From: Endozoicomonas sp965196975
Lineage (GTDB): Bacteria > Pseudomonadota > Gammaproteobacteria > Pseudomonadales > Endozoicomonadaceae
DNA: 64,000 nucleotides
NCBI RefSeq assembly: GCF_965196975.1
Contig: NZ_OZ239981.1
Location: 2,046,001-2,110,000, forward strand
Reading direction: 5' to 3'
In this document: piece after piece, positions 54,217 to 62,584 of the stretch
Layout of the letters: every line of letters begins with the position of its first letter
Position numbering within the stretch: position 1 is the first letter of the stretch
Translations under genes and position numbers: made by a program
Notes under the pieces: generated by a model
Databases searched by the model: none
What the model saw: the letters and a program-made list of their open reading frames with translations, nothing else
What the model was told of the DNA's origin: nothing

Positions 54217-55707
54217 ATGAATGAGAGCAGTAGTGCCATTCTAATCACCTTTATTGTCTACCTGGCCCTGATGCTGTTCATTGGATTCCGGGCCTGGAAG
54301 CGCACCAGCAATTCTGAAGACTATTTCCTTGGCGGCCGAACACTGGGGCCATGGCCTGCGGCACTCAGTGCCGGAGCTTCGGATATGAGCGGCTGGCTCC
54401 TGCTTGGCCTGCCCGGTTACGCCTTTGCCGCCGGATTTGAAGCATTCTGGCTGGCCGGTGGCTTGTTATTGGGTACCTGGCTGAACTGGCTGTTAATGGC
54501 CAAACGACTACGGGTATACAGTGAAGCGGCCGGAAACTCGGTAACTCTGCCGGAATTTTTCACCAATCGCTTCAGAGACCACTCAAAAATGCTGCAGGTG
54601 GTTTCAGCCTTTTTCATTTTGCTGTTCTTCCTGTTTTACACCAGTTCCGGACTGGTGGCCGGCGGCAAATTGTTTGAAACCGTCTTTGGTATTGATTACA
54701 GCATTGCCGTGATAGTCGGCACGCTATGCATCATCTCTTACACCCTGTTTGGCGGATTTCTCGCCGTTTCATGGACTGACCTTATTCAGGGGCTATTGAT
54801 GGCGGCAGCATTGTTAATTGTTCCCATTATTGCCCTGCAGTCCGGCTCTTCAGACCAGTCATTACTCACACTGCTGGAAAACCATAATCCACACCTGCTG
54901 AACCCCTGGACCAGCGCCGATGGTGAAGCATTAACATGGATTGCCATTCTTTCCCTGGTTGCCTGGGGTTTCGGTTATTTTGGCCAGCCGCATATTCTCG
55001 CGCGCTTCGCCGGCATTCGTTCTCAGAGCGATGTTCCTACGGCTCGTCGCATAGCGGTCACCTGGAGTGGTTTATCCATGGCAGGTGCCATCCTCGTCGG
55101 TCTCGCAGGTCTGACCTATCTGAACGACCAGGGCTCTGCACTTGCCGATGGTGAGACCATCTTTATGGTTCTGGTAAATGCCATCTTCCATCCTGTGATT
55201 GCCGGCATTCTGCTGGCCGCTATCCTGGCTGCCATTATGAGCACCGCTGACTCTCAGTTGCTGGTGTCATCCTCTGCACTGGCTGAGGATTTCTATAAAG
55301 ACATTCTGAAAAAAGAGGCGACCTCAGATCAGGTCATGCTTGTAGGACGTCTTGCTGTCATCGCGATTGCACTGGTGGCGCTTTCCCTGGCTTTTGATCC
55401 CGACAGTTCAGTCCTGGGTCTGGTCTCCTATGCCTGGGCTGGCTTTGGTGCTGCATTTGGCCCTGCGCTGTTAATCAGTATGTTCTGGAAGCGGATGAAC
55501 CGCTTTGGCGCTCTGGCTGGCATTGTGGTTGGTGGCGTTACGGTTGTCGTCTGGAAGCAGCTGAGTGGTGGCATCTACGACCTCTATGAGATTGTACCCG
55601 GCATTCTGTTTGCCTCTGTAGCCATTGTGATTATCAGCCTGATAACCAAGGCTCCCGATGAAGAAATCACAAAAGAGTTTGAGTTGGTAAAGCAAACGAT
55701 ATCCTGA
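54217..55707 (+). CDS. putP: Sodium/proline symporter PutP
   Basis: 496 residues with about 13 membrane helices of the sodium:solute symporter family. LSAGASDMSGWLLLGLPG (near residue 50) is the sodium/proline site signature of PutP, and SWTDLIQGLLM (near residue 188) and MSTADSQLLVSSSALAEDFY (near residue 344) are also conserved. It imports proline with sodium ions, which suits a marine organism. An AAGGA ribosome binding site precedes the ATG and a strong terminator follows. Confidence 0.93.
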   Translation: MNESSSAILITFIVYLALMLFIGFRAWKRTSNSEDYFLGGRTLGPWPAALSAGASDMSGWLLLGLPGYAFAAGFEAFWLAGGLLLGTWLNWLLMAKRLRVYSEAAGNSVTLPEFFTNRFRDHSKMLQVVSAFFILLFFLFYTSSGLVAGGKLFETVFGIDYSIAVIVGTLCIISYTLFGGFLAVSWTDLIQGLLMAAALLIVPIIALQSGSSDQSLLTLLENHNPHLLNPWTSADGEALTWIAILSLVAWGFGYFGQPHILARFAGIRSQSDVPTARRIAVTWSGLSMAGAILVGLAGLTYLNDQGSALADGETIFMVLVNAIFHPVIAGILLAAILAAIMSTADSQLLVSSSALAEDFYKDILKKEATSDQVMLVGRLAVIAIALVALSLAFDPDSSVLGLVSYAWAGFGAAFGPALLISMFWKRMNRFGALAGIVVGGVTVVVWKQLSGGIYDLYEIVPGILFASVAIVIISLITKAPDEEITKEFELVKQTIS

Positions 55708-55718
55708 TGGTATTTATC

Positions 55719-55750
55719 AAAGGGAGCAGCAATGCGCTGCTCCCTTTTTT
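55719..55750 (+). terminator. Intrinsic terminator of putP
   Basis: 12-bp stem AAAGGGAGCAGC / GCTGCTCCCTTT with loop AATGC followed by more T, 12 bp after the putP stop codon. Confidence 0.92.
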
Positions 55751-55926
55751 CAGATTTCTTCTTTTTATACACACCTCTCAATGTTTGTTCTTCAGCCTTA
55801 CTCTACTGACCACCATGTGTAAACGGGGCTTTTTTTTGAGTCAAAACTGTACTATGGTACAAGAAAATTAAATCATCCCGGTTCAATTCAAGCGTAGAAA
55901 GCAAACAACAATAAGAGAACCGCTTT

Positions 55927-56307
55927 ATGAAGTTCCTGAAAACCGCAAAATACCTGACAGGTACCGTATTATTTTCTTTCCTGCTCACAGCTTGTGACTC
56001 ATCGCAAATCCTGTCATCAAATGAGCCATTCGACCCGGCACTGGCCAGTCAGTTGCAGCCAGAAGATTCTCATCTATCCGCCATCTACAACCGCAGTTGC
56101 AAGGCCTGCCACACCATTGCCAATACCGGTGCTCCACTGACTGGCGACAGCCACAGCTGGGACAGTCGGATGGACAAAGGCATGGATGAGCTTCTGGACA
56201 ATGTGATCAACGGCTTTGGTGGTATGCCTCCTTTCGGTATGTGCATGGACTGCGATCCCGAACAGTTTGAAGCCCTGATCACCTTCATGGCTGCCCCAGC
56301 AGAATAA
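55927..56307 (+). CDS. Class I c-type cytochrome, lipoprotein
   Basis: 126 residues. The signal peptide ends in LLTAC, so Cys-23 is probably lipidated. The haem site is CKACH (near residue 58) and a distal Met ligand lies in GGMPPFGM (near residue 98); an extra CMDC pair follows. The size and the layout resemble cytochrome c5. It lies 26 bp before an FAD-dependent lactone oxidase-like gene and may be its electron acceptor. Confidence 0.85.
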   Translation: MKFLKTAKYLTGTVLFSFLLTACDSSQILSSNEPFDPALASQLQPEDSHLSAIYNRSCKACHTIANTGAPLTGDSHSWDSRMDKGMDELLDNVINGFGGMPPFGMCMDCDPEQFEALITFMAAPAE

Positions 56308-56333
56308 TAAGAAGCGAACACCAGGATATCGTT

Positions 56334-57695
56334 ATGTTAAGTCGCCGACATTTTTTGACGTCATTAGTTGCTGTTGCTGCAGCCCAGGCTATTTCACCCA
56401 CCATCAGTTTCGCTGCAGAAAAACGCCGCATTCCCTGGCGCAACTGGTCTGGATCACAGCAGTGCTTTCCTGAATTCAGAAAAGCCCCGAGCACCGTTGC
56501 GGAGCTGCAGGACATCATCACATCCTCAAAGGGAGTCATTCGTCCAGTGGGTTCCGGACATTCATTCAGTGCTCTGGTCCCTACTGATGACACACTGGTG
56601 TCTCTCAGCCGTATGGCTGGCATCGTCGATCATAATCCGGATAAATTGCAGGCCACCATTCAGGGTGGAACCCGTCTGGGTGATATTGGCCAGCCGCTGG
56701 AGGAGCTGGGTCAGGCCCTGACCATCATGCCAGACATCGATCAACAGTCACTGGCTGGCTGTCTCGCCACCGCAACCCATGGCACAGGAGCCGGTATCGG
56801 CTGTATCCCCACCATGGTAGAGGCCCTGGAGCTGGTCACCGCCAGTGGCGAAGTATTGCAATGCAGCGAACAGGAAAATGCAGAGCTGTTCCAGGCTGCC
56901 AAGGTCTCACTGGGGTCACTGGGTATTATCACCAAAGTCACCATGCAGAACTCAGCACCTTACCGGTTAAAGCGGGAAACGGTCTGGCGTGAATTTGATG
57001 AAATTCTCGAAGTCGCAGAAGACATGGCGGACAACAACCGTAACTTCGAGTTCTACTACATTCCCTTTACCGGTATGGGCTGGACCGACGTCCACAACAT
57101 TACCAATGAGCCATTAGGCAGCACTGAACGACTGGATACCAATGACGGCGCCAACGACCTTAAGCTGGCCAGGGATATGTTAAGCTGGTCACCAGCCCTG
57201 CGTGAGGTGATCTTAAGTACGTACATGAAAACCATTGACGACGAGATCGTCATTGAAAGCTCCTGGAAGAATTACGCCAACGATCGAAATGTCCGGTTTA
57301 ACGAGATGGAGTATCATCTGCCTAGGGAAAATGGCCTGAAAGCGCTGAAGGAAATTCGTGAAGTCCTGGAAGAAAACTTCCATGAGGTCTTTTTCCCCAT
57401 CGAATTCCGTTATGTGAAAGGTGATGACATCTGGTTAAGTCCATTCTACCAGCGGGAAACCTGCTCCATTGCCATACACCGTTTCTTTGAAGAGGATTAC
57501 CAGGACTTTTTCAAGGCCATCGAGCCTATCCTTCGTAAATACGACGGCCGTCCTCACTGGGGTAAACTGAACAAGCTGACTGCGCAGGATTTCTCCAGAC
57601 TCTATCCAAAGTGGAAAGAGTTCAACCAGGTCCGGCAGCAACTGGATCCTCAGGGTAAATTCCTGAACCCCTATTTGAAGCAACTGTTTACCTGA
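56334..57695 (+). CDS. FAD-binding sugar-lactone oxidase-like protein, Tat-exported
   Basis: 453 residues. The N-terminus SRRHFLTSLVAVAAAQA is a twin-arginine signal. The FAD domain of the vanillyl-alcohol-oxidase fold follows: IRPVGSGHSFSALV (near residue 68), IQGGTRLGDIG, and LATATHGTGAGIG (near residue 144). The C-terminal part resembles D-arabinono-1,4-lactone oxidase, ending GRPHWGKLN (near residue 405). A dehydrogenase passing electrons to the neighbouring cytochrome c, rather than an oxidase, is possible. Substrate unknown. Confidence 0.8.
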   Translation: MLSRRHFLTSLVAVAAAQAISPTISFAAEKRRIPWRNWSGSQQCFPEFRKAPSTVAELQDIITSSKGVIRPVGSGHSFSALVPTDDTLVSLSRMAGIVDHNPDKLQATIQGGTRLGDIGQPLEELGQALTIMPDIDQQSLAGCLATATHGTGAGIGCIPTMVEALELVTASGEVLQCSEQENAELFQAAKVSLGSLGIITKVTMQNSAPYRLKRETVWREFDEILEVAEDMADNNRNFEFYYIPFTGMGWTDVHNITNEPLGSTERLDTNDGANDLKLARDMLSWSPALREVILSTYMKTIDDEIVIESSWKNYANDRNVRFNEMEYHLPRENGLKALKEIREVLEENFHEVFFPIEFRYVKGDDIWLSPFYQRETCSIAIHRFFEEDYQDFFKAIEPILRKYDGRPHWGKLNKLTAQDFSRLYPKWKEFNQVRQQLDPQGKFLNPYLKQLFT

Positions 57696-57755
57696 ACCGA
57701 TAAAAAAGGCCTGGAATGGCATAGCTACCCAGGCCTGTCAGGTGCTAAGAATAGT

Positions 57756-57776
57756 TGCACTGGTACTACCAGTGCA
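57756..57776. promoter_or_regulatory. FadR/GntR-type operator candidate
   Basis: 10-bp arms TGCACTGGTA and TACCAGTGCA around a single C. The core CTGGTACTACCAG has the TGGT-N3-ACCA layout bound by FadR-subfamily GntR regulators; I recall the E. coli fadB operator core as CTGGTACGACCAG. It lies 39 bp before the DSD1-type gene. A GC-rich 8-bp stem at 57707-57736 precedes it, with its T tract on the minus strand only. Confidence 0.55.
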
Positions 57777-57814
57777 CTGGTCAATTATAAGAATAATAAA
57801 GGTCAATACTGACC

Positions 57815-59092
57815 ATGACTCACAACAACACACATGATCGCTACTTTGAGGACCTGGGCCTGAGCCTGAAAAAGGCTGGCCTCTGCACCCCTGTGCTGGT
57901 GATCGATAAACAACGGCTGGATCACAATATTGGCCAGCTAAGGGAAGTCATCAATCGGGGCTTCGAGTACCGAATTGTTGCCAAGTCACTGCCGTCTATC
58001 CCGCTGTTGCGCTATATCATGGAGCGCACGGGAACCCGGCGTTTAATGAGCTTTCACGTTCCTTTCCTGATTCACCTGATCGAACACATTCCGGAATCGG
58101 ATGTTTTACTGGGCAAACCCATGCCGGTCAGTGCCGTCCGATACTTCTATGACTGGCACCAGCAACACCCCTGTGAGTTTCAGCCGGAATCTCAGCTCCA
58201 GTGGCTGGTAGACTCTCTGCCACGTTTGCAGGAGTATCATGCTTTTGCTCAGGACAATAACCTGCAACTGCAAATTAACCTTGAGATCAATATTGGTCTC
58301 AACCGGGGTGGCTTTTCTGATCTTGCCGAATTCCAGCAGGCTCTCAAGCTCTTGAAAGACAGTGATCATCTGTCCCTCTCCGGATTAATGGGTTATGAAG
58401 CCCACATCACCAGGATTCCCAACCTGATCGGCGGCCCGGAGAAGGCATTCCGACTAGCGATGGAAAGCTACCGGAAATTTACTGAACAAGTACGAAAGGT
58501 ATTGGGTGACCAGATATTAGAGAACCTGTGTCTCAATGCGGGAGGAAGCACCACCTACCCCCTCTACCAGGACAACGGCCTGATCAATGAAATTGCCACC
58601 GCTTCCGCCCTGGTGAAGCCCACTGATTTTGACGTTTTCACTCTGGACCATCACTCCCCCGCTGCGTTTATTGCCACCCCGGTTATAAAAGATGTCCAGA
58701 AACCCAATCTGCCCATGGCCTCAGGAATCTCAGCGCTACTGAGAATGGTGGGCCTTTCTCCGCAACGGGCGGCATTTATCTACGGGGGTAACTGGCTTGC
58801 TTCCCCCTGCTACCCCCCTGGCAGCAAACGTTCGGGATTACTTGGCCACTCCAGCAACCAGGAGTTGTACGAAATCGACAAAGACCACCCGATTCAAAGG
58901 GATGACTTTATGTTTTTCCGGCCCAGCCAGAGCGAAGCTGTCTTTCTGCAGTTTGGGAGTATTGCGTTGATGAATAACGGAAATATAGAAACCTACTGGC
59001 CGGTATTTCAATACCCGGAACCCGGCTCACCGTTAGCCAAAACCACACCCTCGTTTTCAAAGGATCTGTCAGCATCAGCCGCTGAAGGATAA
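57815..59092 (+). CDS. DSD1-type PLP-dependent enzyme (D-amino-acid aldolase/dehydratase-like)
   Basis: 425 residues of the alanine-racemase-like fold III. The PLP lysine is expected in RIVAKSLPSIPLL (near residue 54). GYEAHITRIP (near residue 195), NAGGSTTYPLY and the C-terminal metal-type His/Cys region (FDVFTLDHHSPAAF) resemble D-threonine aldolases and eukaryotic-type D-serine dehydratases. It probably acts on a D-3-hydroxy amino acid. It is followed by a membrane transporter gene 10 bp downstream, so the pair forms a catabolic unit. Confidence 0.78.
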   Translation: MTHNNTHDRYFEDLGLSLKKAGLCTPVLVIDKQRLDHNIGQLREVINRGFEYRIVAKSLPSIPLLRYIMERTGTRRLMSFHVPFLIHLIEHIPESDVLLGKPMPVSAVRYFYDWHQQHPCEFQPESQLQWLVDSLPRLQEYHAFAQDNNLQLQINLEINIGLNRGGFSDLAEFQQALKLLKDSDHLSLSGLMGYEAHITRIPNLIGGPEKAFRLAMESYRKFTEQVRKVLGDQILENLCLNAGGSTTYPLYQDNGLINEIATASALVKPTDFDVFTLDHHSPAAFIATPVIKDVQKPNLPMASGISALLRMVGLSPQRAAFIYGGNWLASPCYPPGSKRSGLLGHSSNQELYEIDKDHPIQRDDFMFFRPSQSEAVFLQFGSIALMNNGNIETYWPVFQYPEPGSPLAKTTPSFSKDLSASAAEG

Positions 59093-59102
59093 GGAGTTTA
59101 TT

Positions 59103-60293
59103 GTGTCCATGTTATTTACTGCCCTGGCTTATCTGCTGGTGCCCGCCATACTGATTATCCTGTGTCAAAAGCTCAGGCTGCTGGATAAAATCGGTGTTGT
59201 GGTGTTGTCGTTTGGTCTGGGCATCGCTCTGAGTGCCGGTTTCGACCTGCCAGCCCTGTTCGGAGAAGAACAGCTGTCATCCATTCAAATGAACCTGAGT
59301 GAAATCTCCATTGCCCTCGCTCTGCCCCTGCTGCTATTCTCTATTGATGTGAAACATTCCCTGAACATGGCCGGTGATACCATGAAAAGCATGGTCGTCG
59401 CCCTGTTGAGCGTGATGGTGATCAGTGCCATCGGTGCTGTTCTGTTTAATGATCAACTGAAGAATATCTGGCAGATTGCCGGGATGTCGGTGGGCGCCTA
59501 TACCGGCGGTGGCCCAAATATCGCGGCAGTGAAAACAGCTATCGAAGCCGATCAGGACATCTTCATCACCATGACCACCTACGATATTCTGCTCTCAGCG
59601 TTATACCTGATGTTTGTCATGACACTGGCAAAGCCACTGTTTGGCTTGTTTCTCCGCCCATTTCAGTCGGACGCCAATGCCAATGATTCTGTAGATCAGG
59701 ACAAATTTGCTCATATGGCCGATGAAAGCGCAAACAGCTATAAAGTGCTGACCAGCCTGAAGACCCTGCCTCAGACGCTTCAGTCGTTGCTGTTTTCCGG
59801 ACTGGTGGTTGGGATCGCACTGGGCTTGTCATCACTGTTTCCCAAGTCCATGTCGTCGGTGGTTACCATCATTTCCATCACCAGTCTGGGGCTGGCAGCC
59901 TCCTTTATTCCCTATATCCGTAAGCTGGCGAATAGTTTTCAGCTGGGTATGTATCTGATTCTTGTCTTCTGTTTCACCATGGGCACCATGACCGACACCA
60001 GCATTCTGACCAATCTTAATTTGGATCTGTTTGCCTACATCGGTTTTATCCTGCTGGGCTCCCTGTTCGTTCAGGCCATTGTCTGCAAGCTGATGAAAAT
60101 CGATACAGACACCTTCCTGATCACCTCTTCTGCAGCGATTATGTCAGTGCCCTTTATCCCGGTGATTGCCGGGGCACTGAAAAATCGTGAAATTCTGCTG
60201 CCTGGTTTTGCCGCTGCCATCATTGGTTATGCGCTGGGGAATTACCTGGGGGTAGCCGTTGCTTACGGGACTCGTTACCTGCTTGGCGTCTAA
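59103..60293 (+). CDS. DUF819 family membrane transporter
   Basis: 396 residues with about ten hydrophobic helices and two internal similar halves; ISIALALPLLLFSIDV and GAYTGGGPNIAAVKTAIEAD (near residue 137) are conserved in DUF819 (YjcL-like) proteins. The start is a GTG at 59103 with AAGGAG 6 nt upstream; the ATG two codons later is too far from that site. Probably moves the substrate or product of the adjacent PLP enzyme; transport specificity is unknown. Confidence 0.8.
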   Translation: MSMLFTALAYLLVPAILIILCQKLRLLDKIGVVVLSFGLGIALSAGFDLPALFGEEQLSSIQMNLSEISIALALPLLLFSIDVKHSLNMAGDTMKSMVVALLSVMVISAIGAVLFNDQLKNIWQIAGMSVGAYTGGGPNIAAVKTAIEADQDIFITMTTYDILLSALYLMFVMTLAKPLFGLFLRPFQSDANANDSVDQDKFAHMADESANSYKVLTSLKTLPQTLQSLLFSGLVVGIALGLSSLFPKSMSSVVTIISITSLGLAASFIPYIRKLANSFQLGMYLILVFCFTMGTMTDTSILTNLNLDLFAYIGFILLGSLFVQAIVCKLMKIDTDTFLITSSAAIMSVPFIPVIAGALKNREILLPGFAAAIIGYALGNYLGVAVAYGTRYLLGV

Positions 60294-60306
60294 ACAAAAG
60301 CGACTA

Positions 60307-60329
60307 TCCCCCAGCCTGCGCTGGGGGGA
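60307..60329 (+). terminator. GC-rich hairpin after the DUF819 gene
   Basis: TCCCCCAGC pairs with GCTGGGGGG around CTGC, 14 bp after the stop codon. No U tract follows, so intrinsic termination is unsure. Confidence 0.4.
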
Positions 60330-60436
60330 ACAACAGATCTTTGATGCTCCCCGCCAGACAGCAGCACCCACCTTCCTCATAACGATCCAGCACCTCACGG
60401 ACGTTTTGAGAGTGACTAACTTCGACAATCTTATTG

Positions 60437-60452
60437 TTATGTTATAACATAA
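60437..60452 (+). promoter_or_regulatory. Zur-type box before the COG0523-DUF1826 operon
   Basis: 16-bp perfect palindrome TTATGTTATAACATAA, sharing its 12-bp core with the box at 53891-53902. It is 48-63 bp before the COG0523 start and overlaps a possible -10 TATAAC (60444-60449). Confidence 0.78.
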
Positions 60453-60499
60453 TTTACAACATTATCTTCCTGACTATAAAAATCCAGGTCTGAGTGGAA

Positions 60500-61708
60500 A
60501 TGACGATGTTCGAAGCCCATAAACTCCCGGTTACTGTGCTTTCAGGTTTTCTTGGCGCAGGAAAAACCACAGTACTCAGCCACATTCTGAATAACCGGCA
60601 AGGTAAGAAAGTGGCTGTGATCGTTAACGACATGAGCGAAATCAATATTGATTCTGCAATTGTTCAAAATGAAATCTCGTTCAATCGCAGTGAAGAAAAG
60701 CTCGTAGAGATGAGCAATGGCTGCATTTGCTGCACCTTGCGCGAAGACCTGCTGGAGGAGGTCAATAAGCTTGCTCGGGAAGGACGCTATGATTATCTGC
60801 TGATTGAATCCACCGGCATTTCGGAACCGCTGCCTGTGGCAGAAACGTTCACCTTTGCGGATGACAGCGGTATTTCACTGTCGGACTTTGCCCGCCTGGA
60901 TACGATGGTAACCGTGGTGGACGCTGTCAATTTCCTGAAGGATTACGAGCAAGCCCAGTATTTGCAGGAAGCGGGGGAATCTCTTGGTGAGGAAGACGAA
61001 CGCAGTGTTGCCGATTTACTCATTGATCAGGTGGAGTTTGCGGATGTCATTCTTATCAGTAAAACCGATTTGGTTCAGGACATCGATCTCGAACGCCTGA
61101 CCGCCATTCTCAAGACCCTCAATACCCACGCCCGAATTATCCCAATAACCCAGGGACAAGTGGATCTGGACACGGTCCTTAACACCGGGTTGTTTGATTT
61201 CGAGCGCGCACAGCAGGCACCAGGCTGGCTCAAGGAAATGCGTGGAGAGCATGCTCCCGAAACGGAAGAATACGGGATCACTAGCTTCGCTTATGAAGCA
61301 CGCCGCCCCTTTCACCCGGAAAAGTTCTATCAATTTCTCCACCGCACAGAAAATTTCGGCAAGCTGCTGCGCTCCAAAGGCTATTTCTGGCTGGCTTCAC
61401 GTCCTGAATTTGCCGGACAATGGAGTTAGGCTGGCGGCGTGGCTCACTATGGTTTTGCGGGAATGTTCTGGAAAGCCATTCCCAGGGAGAACTGGCCTGA
61501 TGATGAAGACCACCTATCCAGCATTCAAGAACACTGGGTTGAGCCTTTTGGTGATATGCGCCAGGAGCTCGTTTTTATCGGCCAGGGGCTGGATCAAGAC
61601 GGTATCACCCAGGCACTTAACCACTGCCTGTTAAGTGAAAAAGATGTTCTGAAAGGCAAAGCCCACTGGGCAACGTTAAACGACCCTTTCCCCGCATGGA
61701 GCCAGTAG
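60500..61708 (+). pseudogene. COG0523 metal-chaperone GTPase split by an in-frame amber codon
   Basis: The first part carries GFLGAGKTT (Walker A, near residue 15), the metal motif GCICCTL (near residue 74), ESTGISEP and SKTDLVQDID (guanine specificity). The frame meets TAG at 61427-61429, then continues in the same frame without shift as AGGVAHYGFAGMFWKAIP... to a stop at 61708. The joined length (about 401 codons) is that of full-size family members, and a Gln (CAG) at the TAG would restore the usual EWSQAGG-like junction. The enzyme would hand zinc to client proteins under zinc starvation. With the amber read as stop, the C-terminal domain (about 93 residues) is lost. Confidence 0.88.
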
Positions 61709-61710
61709 GA

Positions 61711-62400
61711 ATGATGTCTACCACCCCCCCACACACCACTTTTCCTGACTCTCTGGCTTCAGAGTCAACAGCCTTTCGGCGTTCAGCACAAGGCCAGCAG
61801 CCAGCCGTTCTGAGCGACATTTATAAAGACGACACCAATATAGCGATCTGGCAACGTAAACTGTCGGCTCCCCTGCAAGATGCGGTGAAAAGTTATCTGG
61901 CTTCAAACGCCACCGTTGAAACCAAAATGGTGGTCACCCAGGAAAATGTGCTTTCAGCCATTAATGATGCTTTTCAGACCTCCGAAATGGCGGAATTGAG
62001 TGACGATATCGCGCTGCTGGTCGACATGTTTTGCTGTTTATTTGGTTTGGCGCGGGTTGGGCTGCGCATGCAAGTACTGGATCAGGCAATGTGCCCGAAA
62101 TTTCATGTGGATCGAGTCCCCTGTCGCCTCGTGACGACTTATCAAGGTGTTGCAACGGAATGGTTACCCCATGAAACGGTTGATCACACAAAGTTGGGCC
62201 AGGGAAGCCATGGCCAAACGGATGACCGCTCAGGCCTGTATCAGCAAAAACAGGCTATCCATCAACTTAACTGTGGTGATGTAGCGCTGTTGAAAGGGAC
62301 GCTTTGGCAGGGGAATGAGAATGCAGGTTTGGTTCATCGCTCCCCGGTATTACCCGGTGCCGATAAACGCCTGCTATTAACGTTGGATTTCATTCATTGA
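61711..62400 (+). CDS. DUF1826 domain protein
   Basis: 229 residues from the ATG at 61711; an in-frame ATG at 61696 overlaps the preceding frame. Visible family stretches are YKDDTNIAIWQRKL (near residue 38), CPKFHVDRVPCRLVTTYQGVATEWLPHE (near residues 128-155) and the terminal RLLLTLDF. DUF1826 genes often sit beside COG0523 genes in zinc-responsive operons, as here. The His/Cys content of the middle motif is compatible with metal binding. Function unknown. Confidence 0.8.
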   Translation: MMSTTPPHTTFPDSLASESTAFRRSAQGQQPAVLSDIYKDDTNIAIWQRKLSAPLQDAVKSYLASNATVETKMVVTQENVLSAINDAFQTSEMAELSDDIALLVDMFCCLFGLARVGLRMQVLDQAMCPKFHVDRVPCRLVTTYQGVATEWLPHETVDHTKLGQGSHGQTDDRSGLYQQKQAIHQLNCGDVALLKGTLWQGNENAGLVHRSPVLPGADKRLLLTLDFIH

Positions 62401-62420
62401 TGAAAATTCAATCAAAATAA

Positions 62421-62442
62421 AAGCTCCGAGTCATCGGAGCTT
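62421..62442. terminator. Hairpin after the DUF1826 gene
   Basis: 9-bp stem AAGCTCCGA / TCGGAGCTT with loop GTCA, 20 bp after the stop codon. The plus-strand tail is TTCATAG; the minus-strand tail TTTTATTTT is better. Confidence 0.6.
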
Positions 62443-62584
62443 CATAGCCAATTAAAAAATAAAAATGGAATTAACGACAACGAATAACGATATAGAAACC
62501 GTTTTAACTATAAAAAAAATATCCTGCAGCTAACCTTTAAATCGACACCCATCGTTAAAAAGCCCGTTAAAACGTTTTCCCGGA

